Shown here: one piece after another, positions 50,733 to 60,138 of the stretch
Position numbering within the stretch: position 1 is the first letter of the stretch
Layout: each line of letters starts with the position of its first letter
Source of the DNA: Rhodoplanes sp.
GTDB taxonomy: Bacteria; Pseudomonadota; Alphaproteobacteria; Rhizobiales; Xanthobacteraceae
Direction: 5' to 3'
Assembly (NCBI RefSeq): GCF_013377085.1
Contig: NZ_JACAAX010000008.1
Span: 1-64,000 of the forward strand
Length of the DNA stretch: 64,000 bases
Made by a program: the position numbers and the translations under genes
The notes under the pieces: generated by a model
Database searches by the model: none
The model's input: the letters and a program-made list of their open reading frames with translations, nothing else
What the model was told of the DNA's origin: nothing

Positions 50733-51296
50733 TCACACCGTCATGATCTCTTTTTCTTTGACGGCGAGCGCCTGGTCGACGTCCTCGATGGCGCGGTCGG
50801 TGGCCTTCTGGACCTCTTCCGACATCCGCTCGTGATCGTCGCGGCCGACCTTGCCGTCCTTGTCGAGCTTCTTGAGCAGCTCCATGCCGTCGCGCCGCAC
50901 GTGCCGCACCGCGATCCGGGCCGTCTCGGCGTATTTGTGCGCCACCTTGACCAGATCCTTGCGGCGCTCCTCGTTGAGTTCCGGCACGCGCAGGCGGATG
51001 AGCTGGCCCTCGGTATTCGGGGTGAGGCCGATATTGGCGGCGACGATCGCCTTCTCGACGGCGTGCAGGGCCGACTTGTCCCACACCTGAACGGTGATCA
51101 GCCGCGGCTCCGGCACGCTGATCGAGGCGAGCTGGTTGAGCGGCATATGGCTGCCATAGACCTCGGCCTGGATGTGGTCGAGCAGGCCGGTCGAGGCGCG
51201 CCCGGTGCGCAATCCGCCGAGCTCCTGCTTGAGCACCCCGAGGACGCCCTGCATGCGACGCTTGATTTCGTTGATGTCGTAGGTTTCGGCTGTCAT
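50733..51296 (-). CDS. frr: Ribosome recycling factor
   Basis: Splits post-termination ribosomes with EF-G. The 187 residues match the family: [10 protein letters not shown] near the N-terminus, [46 protein letters not shown], and the [23 protein letters not shown] helix. GGAGA (about 8 bases ahead) supports ATG 51296. Confidence 0.98.
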   Translation of the reverse strand: MTAETYDINEIKRRMQGVLGVLKQELGGLRTGRASTGLLDHIQAEVYGSHMPLNQLASISVPEPRLITVQVWDKSALHAVEKAIVAANIGLTPNTEGQLIRLRVPELNEERRKDLVKVAHKYAETARIAVRHVRRDGMELLKKLDKDGKVGRDDHERMSEEVQKATDRAIEDVDQALAVKEKEIMTV

Positions 51297-51383
51297 CGAC
51301 ACTTCTCCAGAAACGACGGCGCCGCACCCGAGCGGGACTCGGATGGTTCAGGCGCGCCGCTCGCAATGAACACTGCGTTCGTC

Positions 51384-51440
51384 ACGGTCTCGGCCACGGT
51401 CCCGACTGGCACGGTCCTGTCGGCCACGGTCCTGTCGGCC
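51384..51440. repeat. Short 15-base tandem repeat between pyrH and frr
   Basis: ACGGTCCTGTCGGCC occurs twice exactly (51411-51425, 51426-51440). It is preceded by a variant 15-mer (51396-51410) and a 12-base partial unit (51384-51395), about 3.8 copies in all. It lies in the 165-base gap between pyrH and frr, where no gene is supported. Confidence 0.8.
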
Positions 51441-51461
51441 CCGATCGGCTCCGTCGGCACG

Positions 51462-52178
51462 TCAACCACCGACGATCGTGGCGCGTCCGGTGCCGCGCAA
51501 GACCGATTCGACGGCCTTAGGCTCACGGATCGAAAACACGATGATAGGGATGCGATGGTCCCGGGCAAGGGAAAACGCGGTGAGATCCATCACGCCGAGC
51601 CGACGCTCGATCGCCTCGTCGAGCGAGAGGCGGTCGTAGCGCGTCGCGGCGGGGTCGCGCTTGGGATCGGCGCTGTACACACCATCCACATTGGTCGCCT
51701 TGAGGACGGCCTCGGCGCCCGTCTCGGCGGCGCGCAGCACCGCGGTGGTATCGGTGGTGAAGAAGGGATTTCCGGTGCCGCCGGCGAACAGCACGATGCG
51801 GCCCTCGTCGAGATGGCGCCGCGCGGCGCGGCGCTCGTAGGTCTCGCAGACCTGCGGCATCGCCAATGCCGAGACCGTGCGGGCCGGCGCGCCGAGACGC
51901 TCGATCGCCGACTCGAGGGCGAGCGCGTTCATCACGGTCGCCAGCATTCCCATCACGTCGGCGATGGTGCGGTCGGCGCCGTGACTGGCCGCCGTGGCAC
52001 CGCGCAAAAGATTGCCGCCGCCGACGACGACGCCGAGCGTGACGCCGAGTTCCCGCGCCGCCACCAGGTCGGCGGCGTAGCGCTCGACTGTCGCCTGATC
52101 GATTCCGAACGGCTCGGCGCCGCTGAGCGCCTCGCCCGAGAGCTTGACGATGACCCGCCGGTAGCTCGCCGCCGTCAT
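51462..52178 (-). CDS. pyrH: UMP kinase
   Basis: Phosphorylates UMP to UDP. The 238-residue amino acid kinase fold has [77 protein letters not shown] and [24 protein letters not shown]. Between tsf and frr, the classical rpsB-tsf-pyrH-frr order. It supplies the route that ends in PyrG, encoded 45 kb away in this window. Confidence 0.98.
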   Translation of the reverse strand: MTAASYRRVIVKLSGEALSGAEPFGIDQATVERYAADLVAARELGVTLGVVVGGGNLLRGATAASHGADRTIADVMGMLATVMNALALESAIERLGAPARTVSALAMPQVCETYERRAARRHLDEGRIVLFAGGTGNPFFTTDTTAVLRAAETGAEAVLKATNVDGVYSADPKRDPAATRYDRLSLDEAIERRLGVMDLTAFSLARDHRIPIIVFSIREPKAVESVLRGTGRATIVGG

Positions 52179-52251
52179 GTGATCCTCTTCCGCGACCCGC
52201 TCGGGAGCGGCACGGCCGAGGCCGTGCCGCGATGCGACGGCTCCGGACGGA

Positions 52252-53175
52252 TCAGCTCTGCCCGGCCGCCGCCGCGACCTCGGCCGCGAAGTCGCTCTCC
52301 TTGCGCTCGATGCCCTCGCCGAGAGCGTAGCGCACGAAGCCCGTGACCTTGATCGCGCTGCCGACCTTGCCCTCGGCCTCCTTGAGGGCCTGGCCGACGT
52401 TCTTGCCGGTATCGTGGATATAAGGCTGATCGAGCAGGCAGACCTCCTTGTAGAAGGTCTTGATGCCGGACTCGGCGATCTTCTCGATCACCTTGTCGGG
52501 CTTGCCCTGCTGGCGCGCCTTGTCGGCCAGCACCTCTTTCTCGCGCGCCACCACGGCGGGATCGACGCCCGCCTCGTCGACCGCCAGCGGGTTCGACGCG
52601 GCGATGTGCATGGCGACCAGGCGGCCGAGCGCCTTCAGCTCGTCGGCATCGCCGGCCGACTCGAGCCCGACGATCACGCCGATCTTGCCGAGACCCTCGC
52701 CGACCGACGAGTGCACGTACTGGCCGATGACGCCCTTGGACACCTCGAGGCCGGCGGCGCGGCGCAGCGTCATGTTCTCGCCGATGGTGGCGATCGCCGA
52801 CGACAGCGCGTCCGCGATGGTGGCGTCGCCGATCTTGGCGGCCGAAATCTTCTCGATATCGGTTCCGACGTCGAGGGCGACCTGGGCGATCATCCGCACC
52901 AGGCCCTGGAACAGCTCGTTGCGGGCGACGAAGTCGGTCTCGGAATTGACCTCGACGACGACGCTCTTCTTGCCCTTCACGGCGACGCCGATCAGGCCCT
53001 CGGCGGCGATGCGGCCGGCCTTCTTGGCGGCCTTGGCGAGGCCCTTCTTGCGCAGCCAGTCGACCGCGGCCTCGAGGTTGCCGTCGGTCTCACCGAGCGC
53101 GGCCTTGCAGTCCATCATGCCCGCGCCGGTCTTGTCGCGGAGTTCCTTGACCAATAGAGCGCTGATGTTCGCCAT
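52252..53175 (-). CDS. tsf: Translation elongation factor Ts
   Basis: Nucleotide exchange factor for EF-Tu. The 307 residues start with the UBA-like [21 protein letters not shown] and DCKAAL, followed by the dimerisation core with [11 protein letters not shown] (the TDFV motif) and [16 protein letters not shown] 53175 is the family start; the longer open frame upstream reads non-coding leader. Confidence 0.98.
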   Translation of the reverse strand: MANISALLVKELRDKTGAGMMDCKAALGETDGNLEAAVDWLRKKGLAKAAKKAGRIAAEGLIGVAVKGKKSVVVEVNSETDFVARNELFQGLVRMIAQVALDVGTDIEKISAAKIGDATIADALSSAIATIGENMTLRRAAGLEVSKGVIGQYVHSSVGEGLGKIGVIVGLESAGDADELKALGRLVAMHIAASNPLAVDEAGVDPAVVAREKEVLADKARQQGKPDKVIEKIAESGIKTFYKEVCLLDQPYIHDTGKNVGQALKEAEGKVGSAIKVTGFVRYALGEGIERKESDFAAEVAAAAGQS

Positions 53176-53291
53176 GTCGAATTGTCCTTGGGGCGGGAGC
53201 CTGCGGGTCCGGCCGTGCCGGACCCGGGCATCCACGAAGACTTTGTCGCGGCCGTGACAGCGATGCACGACGACCGCGGAAGATGCGTGAA

Positions 53292-53314
53292 GCGGCCGGG
53301 CCGGGCCCGGCCGC
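53292..53314 (-). terminator. GC-rich hairpin directly after rpsB
   Basis: A perfect 11-base inverted repeat GCGGCCGGGCC / GGCCCGGCCGC with a single central base lies 9 bases after the rpsB stop. There is no T-run, so it is more likely a partial attenuator or RNA 3'-end stabiliser between rpsB and tsf than a full terminator. Nothing else is visible in the 147-base gap. Confidence 0.45.
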
Positions 53315-53322
53315 CGTCAGCG

Positions 53323-54327
53323 TCACTCGGCCTCGACGCCGAGCTCCTTGGCCTTGGCGATCCAGCCCTCGACCCGGCCCGGCAGGCCGACCGTGTCGCC
53401 GACATGCTGGGCGGCCTCGGGACCGAAGGCGGCGATCTGCCAGAAGTGGAAGACGCCGAGATCGTTGAGCTTGCGCTCGATCGCCGGCGACACGCCGGTG
53501 AGCTTCTTGAGGTCGTCGGCGACGCCGCGCGGGCCCGACAGCGCCTCGAAGCCGGGGCCGGCCGGGACCGGCTCGGGCGGCAGCACCTCGACGATCGGGG
53601 CCTCGGATGCGCCGATGTCGATGCCGGCCTCGCCATGGGCGCGCGAGATGCCGTCGATGGCGGCGCGCGAGACGAGGTCGCAATAGAGGCTGATGGCGCG
53701 GCCAGCGTCGTCGTTGCCGGGCACGATATAGGTGATGCCGTCCGGATCGCAGTTGGTGTCGACCACGGCGGCCACCGGGATGCCGAGGCGCTTCGCCTCC
53801 TTGATGGCGATGTCCTCCTTGTTCGTGTCGATGACGAACAGGAGGTCGGGCAGTCCGCCCATGTCCTTGATGCCGCCGAGCGCCCGGTCGAGCTTGTCGC
53901 GCTCGCGGGTGAGCGTCAGCCGCTCCTTCTTGGTGTAGGCCTGGGCCTCGCCGGACCCCAGCATCTCCTCGAGCTTGCGCAGCCGCTTGATCGATTCGGA
54001 GATGGTCTTCCAGTTGGTCAGGGTGCCGCCGAGCCAGCGCGAGTTGACGTAATACTGGGCGCAGCGCTTGGCCGAATCGGCAACGATGTCCTGGGCCTGG
54101 CGCTTGGTGCCGACAAACAGGATGCGGCCGCCACGGGCCACCGTGTCGGAGATCGTCTTCAGCGCCTGGTGCAAAAGCGGCACCGTCTGGGCGAGGTCGA
54201 TGATGTGAATGTTGTTGCGGGCGCCGAAGATGAATTCCTTCATCTTCGGGTTCCAGCGGTGGGATTGATGACCGAAATGAACGCCAGCTTCCAAGAGCTG
54301 GCGCATGCTGTAATCGGGCAGCGCCAT
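53323..54327 (-). CDS. rpsB: 30S ribosomal protein S2 with C-terminal extension
   Basis: Small-subunit protein needed for S1 binding and initiation. The 334 residues exceed the usual 240: residues 1-240 are standard S2 ([65 protein letters not shown]). The last 75 or so form a helix-hairpin-helix-like extension ([38 protein letters not shown]) that is normal in alphaproteobacterial S2. ATG 54327 is the canonical [15 protein letters not shown]. Confidence 0.98.
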   Translation of the reverse strand: MALPDYSMRQLLEAGVHFGHQSHRWNPKMKEFIFGARNNIHIIDLAQTVPLLHQALKTISDTVARGGRILFVGTKRQAQDIVADSAKRCAQYYVNSRWLGGTLTNWKTISESIKRLRKLEEMLGSGEAQAYTKKERLTLTRERDKLDRALGGIKDMGGLPDLLFVIDTNKEDIAIKEAKRLGIPVAAVVDTNCDPDGITYIVPGNDDAGRAISLYCDLVSRAAIDGISRAHGEAGIDIGASEAPIVEVLPPEPVPAGPGFEALSGPRGVADDLKKLTGVSPAIERKLNDLGVFHFWQIAAFGPEAAQHVGDTVGLPGRVEGWIAKAKELGVEAE

Positions 54328-54453
54328 TGGGACTTCTCCGGTTTTTCCTCCGCGGACATGTGAACCGGGCGGCCCTTTCGGGGTCTCCCGGCCACCGGAT
54401 GGCCCGGGCGCGATGCCGCGCACGGTCCTTGGATCCGCGTGTGAGATGCGGCG

Positions 54454-54482
54454 CTTATAGGAGTCCGGGATCGGGAATGCAA
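54454..54482 (-). promoter_or_regulatory. Strong sigma70-type promoter of the rpsB-tsf operon
   Basis: Read on the minus strand, TTGCAT (54482-54477), 17 bases, TATAAG (54459-54454). Transcription would begin near 54447, giving a leader of about 120 bases ahead of rpsB, long enough for autoregulation by S2. Confidence 0.65.
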
Positions 54483-54553
54483 CGGCAACGGCCGTCAGGC
54501 GCAACGACCGCGACGCGTGGCGCCGCAGCACCCGTTGGCGGGCTGCGGGGCGG

Positions 54554-55060
54554 TCAGGCGGCGAGACGGGGCGGCTCGGCGACCAGGGCCGGGGATTGGA
54601 CGACCGCTGCCGGAACCACCGGGATCGCGACGGCTCTGGCCTGGACAGCCGCCTTCTCGGCGAACGTCGCGGCCGCGACCCTGGCCGCGGCCCGGCGAGC
54701 CCTGGCGTCGGCCAAGGTGGCGCGCAGCGCCAGCCGGGCCTGCTCGCGGCGCTCGGGCCGGCGCTCCGCCCGGGCCCTCAGGCTCGCGATGTCGTCCGCC
54801 GCGATGCCGTGAAAGACCAAGGCACGGTCGAAGGACGGCCGATCCTCGTGCACCAGCACCAGCATCATGGCGAGCTCGCGCAGCGCGCGGGCCGGCAAAC
54901 TCTCGTAGCCGCTGGCGCGGTGGCGCCGGAGAACCTGGCGGGCCACGGCCGAATAGGCCGCTTCGGCGAGCGCATCCTCGGGCATCTGCAGGCGCCCGAA
55001 CGCAGCGTGAAAAGCGGCGATGACGGCCTTGGCCTGGCGGGTGGCCTTCCTGAAGAACAT
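54554..55060 (-). CDS. Uncharacterised Ala/Arg-rich helical protein (168 aa)
   Basis: The ATG at 55060 has GAGAGGA 4-5 bases upstream. The product is all-helical by composition: residues 1-100 look like a folded domain ([38 protein letters not shown]), and the C-terminal 70 residues are Ala/Arg-rich and probably coiled or disordered. No family recognised. It lies upstream of the rpsB promoter on the same strand. Confidence 0.55.
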   Translation of the reverse strand: MFFRKATRQAKAVIAAFHAAFGRLQMPEDALAEAAYSAVARQVLRRHRASGYESLPARALRELAMMLVLVHEDRPSFDRALVFHGIAADDIASLRARAERRPERREQARLALRATLADARARRAAARVAAATFAEKAAVQARAVAIPVVPAAVVQSPALVAEPPRLAA

Positions 55061-55169
55061 GCGATCCTCTCGGTAGCCCGATGAGGACCATCATTTCGCC
55101 GAAATAGTTAACGCGTCGTTATGGCGATTGCGGAAATCAGGCTCATGCGGTCTGACCCGCCGGTGCGTG

Positions 55170-55673
55170 TCAACCCCGCACCAGCCTGACGGCGAGGCGG
55201 AAGCCGCGGCTGTGCCCGTCCGCCTGGCCCGTCATGAAGTCGAAATAGTAGACCAGGTTGGCAAGGCCGACCTCGTTCGTGGTCCAGTACTTCGCCGTCC
55301 CCTCCTCGTCCGCACTGATGTCCGGAAACACCGACTCGTCGACGACCGGCCGCCCGCAACTCGGATCGACGATGCTTTCGAGCTCCGGCCCGGACGGCAC
55401 ACGCCATCCTGCGCCCGCCGCGGCCGCCGCCTCGACGGCCTGGTCGAGAGTGTCGAATGCCGTCTCGCCGGCGCACTGGCGCCCATCCCATCCGCGGCCG
55501 AGGCTGCAGCGCTTCCAGGTGAGGCCCGTCCTGGTGTCGAGGGCTTCGCCGCCGTCGAGCACGAATCGGTGCTGCGACCCGTTCGCCGTCCGGTCGTAGC
55601 AGCCGGCGAGAACGCCGCCGGTCGGCAGCGCGCAGACGACCGCGACCAGGAGGATTGCGCCCTTCACTATCAT
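55170..55673 (-). CDS. Exported DUF1566 (Lcl-like) domain protein
   Basis: A 167-residue exported protein. The N-terminus is a signal peptide (MIVKGAILLVAVVCALPTGGVLA) followed by Cys24 of AGC, which could be a lipoprotein cysteine. The rest is a DUF1566 domain: DTRTGLTWKRCSLGRGWDG, DQAVEAAAAAGAGWRVPSGPEL, SIVDPSCGRPVVDESVFP, KYWTTNE, and the final GFRLAVRLVRG (normally 'xVRCVR'). The domain is found in bacterial surface proteins, sometimes adhesins. ATG 55673 has little ribosome site. Alone between two unrelated genes. Confidence 0.75.
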   Translation of the reverse strand: MIVKGAILLVAVVCALPTGGVLAGCYDRTANGSQHRFVLDGGEALDTRTGLTWKRCSLGRGWDGRQCAGETAFDTLDQAVEAAAAAGAGWRVPSGPELESIVDPSCGRPVVDESVFPDISADEEGTAKYWTTNEVGLANLVYYFDFMTGQADGHSRGFRLAVRLVRG

Positions 55674-55874
55674 TGCGATGCGAGGCCTGTCCCGAAGCAA
55701 CCGGGCGAATCAGATGAAGGCGCCGCCGCCGTCCGGATCCGCAGACCCAGGCGCTTTCGCCGACGGCTCCCGCTCGCCGTCGCGCCGGGCCCGACGCTCA
55801 GCCCAGGTAACATAATGTTGATCCGTGCGACGTTCCGTTTGTCATCTAATCGCAACAAGCAGGAGAGCGATGAC

Positions 55875-56249
55875 ATGAACATGCATGACCCGATCGACTT
55901 TCGAGAGTTTGCTCGTGCGTTGGGGACGGTCGTCGATTACGCGACTGGAAATACGGTATTCAGCGAAGGCGATACTCCCCGTTACATGTACATCGTGCTC
56001 GCCGGCTCGGTCGACATCGTCCATCGGGACAAGCTGATCGAGACGATCGCCCAGGGCGACGCGTTCGGCATTCTCGGGCTGCTCGACGAGCAGCCTCGCA
56101 CCGTCACGGCCCGCGCCAAGGAGAATTGCGAGCTCGCCGTGATCGAACGAAAGAAGTTTCGCTACATGGTCGAGGAAGTGCCGAACTTCGTCTGGTACGT
56201 GATGGACGAGCTCGCCCAGCGGCTACGCAGCACCAACGCGGCGCTCTGA
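55875..56249 (+). CDS. Single cyclic-nucleotide-binding domain protein without output domain
   Basis: The 124-residue protein is just one CRP-type cNMP-binding beta roll: TVVDYATGNTVFSEGDTPRYM, VLAGSVDIVHRDKLIETIAQG, DAFGILGLLDEQPRTVTARAKEN (the phosphate-binding cassette position, with Glu and Arg-Thr), and a C-terminal helix (VWYVMDELAQRLRSTNAAL). No helix-turn-helix follows, so it cannot regulate transcription alone and must act through a partner. AGGAG (55861-55865) supports ATG 55875. Such stand-alone proteins occur in rhizobia. Flanked by genes on the other strand. Confidence 0.85.
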   Translation: MNMHDPIDFREFARALGTVVDYATGNTVFSEGDTPRYMYIVLAGSVDIVHRDKLIETIAQGDAFGILGLLDEQPRTVTARAKENCELAVIERKKFRYMVEEVPNFVWYVMDELAQRLRSTNAAL

Positions 56250-56287
56250 CGGGCGCCGTTTTGCGGGAAACGTCCCGGCGGCGCGAA

Positions 56288-57130
56288 TCAGCCGTCGCCG
56301 GCCCCTGCCCTGCCCTCCACCACCACGGCGCCCTCGGCGAGGCGCAGGCGCATGCCGTCATAGGCCGGCTCGACATGCGCCGGCAGGCGGGACTTCAGCT
56401 CCTCGTAGTCGAGGTCGCTGTGCATGTTGGTGAGGATCGCACGCTTGGGCGCGAGGCGCTCGATCCAGGCGAGCGCCTGCTCGACGGAAAAATGGGTCGG
56501 ATGCGGGCGCCAGCGCAGCGCATCGATGATCCACAGATCGAGCCCGTGCAGCAGGGCGACGCTCTCCTCCGGCAAGTCGACGAGATCGCTCGAATAGGCG
56601 ACGCCGCCGAACCGGAAGCCGAGCGAGGGAATGTCGCCGTGGTCCTGCAGGAACGGCAGCGCCGTGATACTGCCGCCCTGCCCCGCGATGGTGACCGGAT
56701 GGCCGGGCGCGATGCGGTGCTCGTTGGCGATCGGCGGATAGGCGCTGCCCGGCGGGGTGACGAAGCAGTAGCCGAAGCGCGCCAGCATCACGCGCCAGGT
56801 CGCCTCGTCGAGATAGAGATCGAGCCGGCGGCGCTTGTGCATGAACAGGCCGCGCAGGTCGTCGACCCCGTGAGTGTGGTCCGCGTGCTCGTGGGTGTAG
56901 AGCACGCCGTCGAGCCAGTCGACGTTCGCATCGATGAGCTGCTCGCGCAGATCCGGCCCGGTGTCGACCAGCACGCGGGTGCGTCCGTCGGCGCCGTCGC
57001 GCTCCACCAGCAGCGAGCAGCGCCGGCGGCGATTCTTCGGATTGGTCGGATCGCAGACGCCCCAGCCGAGCGCCGGCCGCGGCACCCCGCCGGACGAGCC
57101 GCAGCCCAGGATGGTGACGGCGAGGGTCAT
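56288..57130 (-). CDS. MBL-fold metal-dependent hydrolase, PhnP-like
   Basis: A 280-residue metallo-beta-lactamase-fold protein with the motif THEHADH (79-85) as zinc/manganese site, GCGSSGGVPRP at the N-terminus as in PhnP and coenzyme PQQ-type hydrolases, the glycine-rich VDTGPDLREQL, and the later Asp/His ligands in YSSDLVDLP and NMHSDLDYEEL. PhnP-type enzymes cleave cyclic phosphodiesters. It lies downstream of tatD, separated by a palindromic repeat, the usual metG-tatD-MBL order in relatives; the true substrate is unknown. Confidence 0.88.
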   Translation of the reverse strand: MTLAVTILGCGSSGGVPRPALGWGVCDPTNPKNRRRRCSLLVERDGADGRTRVLVDTGPDLREQLIDANVDWLDGVLYTHEHADHTHGVDDLRGLFMHKRRRLDLYLDEATWRVMLARFGYCFVTPPGSAYPPIANEHRIAPGHPVTIAGQGGSITALPFLQDHGDIPSLGFRFGGVAYSSDLVDLPEESVALLHGLDLWIIDALRWRPHPTHFSVEQALAWIERLAPKRAILTNMHSDLDYEELKSRLPAHVEPAYDGMRLRLAEGAVVVEGRAGAGDG

Positions 57131-57156
57131 GAACGGTCTCCGCGAGCCCCGCCGGC

Positions 57157-57259
57157 GTCATTCCGGGGCGCGCCGAAGGCGCGAACCCGGAATCCAGCCA
57201 CGCGCTCGGAGTTCGCTGCTGGATTCCGGGTTCGCCGCTCCGCGGCGCCCCGGAATGAC
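57157..57259. repeat. Palindromic repeat, family C
   Basis: GTCATTCCGGGGCGCG at the left pairs with GCGCCCCGGAATGAC at the right, and GAACCCGGAATCCAG pairs with CTGGATTCCGGGTTCG inside. The long hairpin fills the 148-base gap between tatD and the MBL gene; a frequent alphaproteobacterial intergenic repeat. Confidence 0.85.
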
Positions 57260-57278
57260 GGAAGGGGAACCATGAGCA

Positions 57279-58073
57279 TCATGCCGCCACCTCGGCGGGT
57301 CGTGGCGTCTTCGAAAACAGGCGGAAGAAGTTTTCCGTCGTCTGCGCCGCGAAAGCGTCGAGCGAGACGCCGCGGGTCTCGGCCAGCACTCTTGCCGTCT
57401 CGACCACATAGGCGGGCTCGTTGCGCTTGCCGCGCATTTTTCCGGGCGCGAGATACGGCGAGTCGGTCTCCACCAGAATGCGGTCGGCGGGAATCTCCGC
57501 CGCGAGGGCGCGCAGCACGTCGGATTTCTTGAACGTGACGATGCCGGTGAAGCCGATGTAGTGGCCGAGCGCGACGGCGCGCAGCGCCAGCTCACGACCG
57601 CCCGTGTAGCAGTGCAGCACCGCGGTGAAAGGCCCTTTCGCCGCCTCCTCCCCCAGCATGCGCTGCATGTCGGCGTCGGCCTCGCGCGTGTGGATCACCA
57701 GCGGCAGTCCGGTTTTCCGCGCCGCGTCGACATGGATCCGGAAGCTGGCCTCCTGGAGGTCGCGCGGGCCGTAGTCGTAAAAATAGTCGAGGCCCGCCTC
57801 GCCGATCGCCACCACCTTTGGATTTTTCGCACGAGCGAGCAGCTCGTCCAGCGTCACGTCGCGCTCCTCGGCGACGTGATGCGGATGGGTGCCGACCGAG
57901 CAGACGACGTCCTCGTAGCGCTCCGCGATCGCCAGCAGCGCGTCGAACCGACGGACGCGCGTAGAAATCGACACCATCCGCCCGACGCCGGCGGCGCGCG
58001 CCCGCGCCACCACGGCGTCGAGCTCGTCGGCGAAGTCGGGAAAGTCGAGATGGCAGTGACTGTCGACCAGCAT
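57279..58073 (-). CDS. tatD: TatD family metal-dependent deoxyribonuclease
   Basis: A 264-residue TIM-barrel metalloenzyme of DNA repair and RNA turnover. Metal ligands visible: DSHCHLDFP (His6, His8), GEAGLDYFYDY (Glu), VIHTREAD (His), VLHCYTGG (His) and VETDSPYLAP (Asp). Starts MLVDSHCHL at 58073. It follows the small 58101 gene and metG on the same strand. Confidence 0.95.
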   Translation of the reverse strand: MLVDSHCHLDFPDFADELDAVVARARAAGVGRMVSISTRVRRFDALLAIAERYEDVVCSVGTHPHHVAEERDVTLDELLARAKNPKVVAIGEAGLDYFYDYGPRDLQEASFRIHVDAARKTGLPLVIHTREADADMQRMLGEEAAKGPFTAVLHCYTGGRELALRAVALGHYIGFTGIVTFKKSDVLRALAAEIPADRILVETDSPYLAPGKMRGKRNEPAYVVETARVLAETRGVSLDAFAAQTTENFFRLFSKTPRPAEVAA

Positions 58074-58100
58074 GGCTCACGGATCGCTTTCAGTTCGGCA

Positions 58101-58403
58101 TCATCGACCCGGCCGCCGCGCGCCCGGGAATGGTGTTCTTAAAACTACGTCGATCTTCTCGCAGGTCTCCTTTCCGAGACCGGAGTAGTACCGCGCCGCC
58201 GACAGGCAGCGCCGCACCCGGTTGTCGCGCCGGGCGAGCTTCAACAGACCGTCGAGCACGGCCGGCGACACCCGTTGCAGCGCGGAGGAAAGCTCGCTGC
58301 GGCCGATCTCCTCTTCCTCCTCGTGGCCGTCTGCCATCGCGAGGCGGGCAAGAATCGCCTCGAGTCTCGTACCGGTCGCGCCAGGAGACCGTCGCCCGGA
58401 CAC
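58101..58403 (-). CDS. Small uncharacterised protein between metG and tatD (100 aa)
   Basis: GTG 58403 lies 3 bases after the metG stop, with GGAGTGAGG overlapping that stop as ribosome site; this supports translation coupled to metG. The 100-residue product is helical, with an acidic run (DGHEEEEEIG) and a basic C-terminal half (ARRDNRVRRCLSAARYYSG, GKETCEKIDVVLRT). No family recognised. It may be a genus-level gene in the metG-tatD operon. Confidence 0.55.
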   Translation of the reverse strand: MSGRRSPGATGTRLEAILARLAMADGHEEEEEIGRSELSSALQRVSPAVLDGLLKLARRDNRVRRCLSAARYYSGLGKETCEKIDVVLRTPFPGARRPGR

Positions 58404-58406
58404 GCC

Positions 58407-59957
58407 TCACTCCGTCGTCGGCTCGATCCAGCGCGGAAACACCGGGCTCGGGGCCGGGAGCTGGCTGCCGGGCGCTATCCGCTCGTGCCCGCCGAGATGC
58501 GAGAAGTCGCGCGCGTCGACCGGCACGGCCAGGGTGTCGAGGAGCTTTGCGGACGCCGTCGGCATCACCGGCTGGGCCAGGATAGCGACCTGCCTCAAAA
58601 CCTCGGCGGTGACGTAGAGCACGGTACCCTGGCGGGCCGGATCGGTCTTGGCCAGCGCCCACGGCGCCTCGCCGGCGAAATAGCGGTTGGCGTCGGCCAC
58701 CACGGCCCACACGGCGTTGAGCATCTGGTGGATCTGCTGGGTCGCCATCGCCTCGCGCGCCTTTTCGACGAGGGCGTCGGCTGCGGAGAGAATCGTATTG
58801 TCGTTGTCGGTGAAATCCCCGGGCGTCGGCAGCACGCCGCCAAACGCCTTGGCCAGCATCGAGAGCGAGCGTTGCGCCAGATTGCCGAGGTCGTTGGCGA
58901 GGTCGGCATTGATGCGCGCGACGATCGCCTCGTGGCTGTAGTTGCCGTCCTGGCCGAACGGCACCTCGCGCAGGAAGAAGTAACGCAGCGGATCGACCCC
59001 GTAGGCGTCGGCCAGCGCGAACGGGTCGATGACATTGCCGACCGACTTCGACATCTTCTCGCCGCGGTTGAACAGGAAGCCGTGGCTGAACACGCGGCGC
59101 GGCACCGCGACGCCGGCCGACATCAGGAAGGCCGGCCAGTAGACGGCGTGGAACCGCACGATGTCCTTGCCGATGACGTGGAGATCCGCCGGCCACCAGC
59201 GCCTGAACATCTCGCCTTCGGTATCCGGGAAGCCGACACCGGTGATGTAGTTGGTCAGCGCGTCGACCCACACATACATGATGTGCTTCTCGTCGCCCGG
59301 CACCGGGATGCCCCAGTCGAAGGTGGTGCGGGAGATCGACAGGTCCTGAAGACCCCCGCGCACGAAGCTCGCCACCTCGTTGAGGCGCTCCTTCGGCAGC
59401 ACGAAGTCCGGCACCCGCTCGTAGAGGTCGAGGAGCTTCTGCTGGTAGGCCGAGAGGCGGAAGAACCAGCTCTCCTCCTCGACCCAATCGACCGGCGAGC
59501 CGTTCGGGCCGCGGCGCACCTTGTCGTCGCCGACCGTGGTCTCCTTCTCGGCGTAGAAGGCCTCGTCCCGCACCGAGTACCAGCCGGAATATTTCGACAT
59601 ATAGATGTCGCCGTTCGCCGCCATCCGCTCCCAGATCGCTTTCGAGGAAGCGTGATGGCGCGGCTCGGTGGTGCGGATGAAGTCGTCGTTCGAGCAGTTG
59701 AGCCGCGCGTCCATGGCCTGGAACAGCGCGACGTTCCGGTCGGCGAGCTCGCGCGACGTCAGCCCTTCCTTGGCGGCCGTCTGCACCATCTTTTGCCCGT
59801 GCTCGTCCGTGCCGGTGAGGAAATGCACGTCGTAGCCGTCGAGCCGCATGAAGCGCGCGATCGCATCGGTGGCGATCACCTCGTAGGCATGGCCGATATG
59901 AGGCGCGCCGTTCGGATAGGCGATCGCGGTGGTGACGTAGAAGCGCTTGGAGGCCAT
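58407..59957 (-). CDS. metG: Methionyl-tRNA synthetase
   Basis: Charges initiator and elongator tRNA-Met. The 516 residues have the HIGH motif (20-23) in [14 protein letters not shown], the [11 protein letters not shown] loop, the KMSKS motif in [13 protein letters not shown], and an anticodon domain ending around IAPGSQLP. It is the short form without the C-terminal tRNA-binding (EMAP-like) domain, and without the Zn-knuckle cysteines of the E. coli type. Starts at ATG 59957 ([14 protein letters not shown]). Confidence 0.97.
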   Translation of the reverse strand: MASKRFYVTTAIAYPNGAPHIGHAYEVIATDAIARFMRLDGYDVHFLTGTDEHGQKMVQTAAKEGLTSRELADRNVALFQAMDARLNCSNDDFIRTTEPRHHASSKAIWERMAANGDIYMSKYSGWYSVRDEAFYAEKETTVGDDKVRRGPNGSPVDWVEEESWFFRLSAYQQKLLDLYERVPDFVLPKERLNEVASFVRGGLQDLSISRTTFDWGIPVPGDEKHIMYVWVDALTNYITGVGFPDTEGEMFRRWWPADLHVIGKDIVRFHAVYWPAFLMSAGVAVPRRVFSHGFLFNRGEKMSKSVGNVIDPFALADAYGVDPLRYFFLREVPFGQDGNYSHEAIVARINADLANDLGNLAQRSLSMLAKAFGGVLPTPGDFTDNDNTILSAADALVEKAREAMATQQIHQMLNAVWAVVADANRYFAGEAPWALAKTDPARQGTVLYVTAEVLRQVAILAQPVMPTASAKLLDTLAVPVDARDFSHLGGHERIAPGSQLPAPSPVFPRWIEPTTE

Positions 59958-60006
59958 GGTCTGCAGCTCGCAATCAACAGTGCGCCTTAGCCCCGGCCCA
60001 TCTCGG

Positions 60007-60103
60007 CCTCATGGTGAGGAGCCGCTCGGAACGAGCGCGTCTCGAACCATGGGGCCGTCCCATCCTTCGAGACGCCCGCTTCGCGGGCTCCTCAGGATGA
60101 GGA
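60007..60103. repeat. Palindromic repeat, family B, copy 3
   Basis: Same orientation as copy 1 at 12854: CCTCATGGTGAGGAGC ... GCGTCTCGAACCATGGGG, then CCTTCGAGACGCCCGC ... GCGGGCTCCTCAGGATGAGG. It lies between holB and metG; nothing else is seen in the 181-base gap. Confidence 0.8.
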
Positions 60104-60138
60104 CGGACAGAGACTTAGATCGGCTCACAGGTGAGGTA

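Noticed and set aside
51384-51440. CRISPR array
   Set aside because: The repeats are contiguous without spacers, and no cas genes are present.
50265-52346. Plus-strand open frame of 693 codons opposite uppS, frr and pyrH
   Set aside because: Antisense shadow of three conserved essential genes.
53323-53560. Fusion of S2 to another protein
   Set aside because: The C-terminal extension is the normal alphaproteobacterial S2 form.
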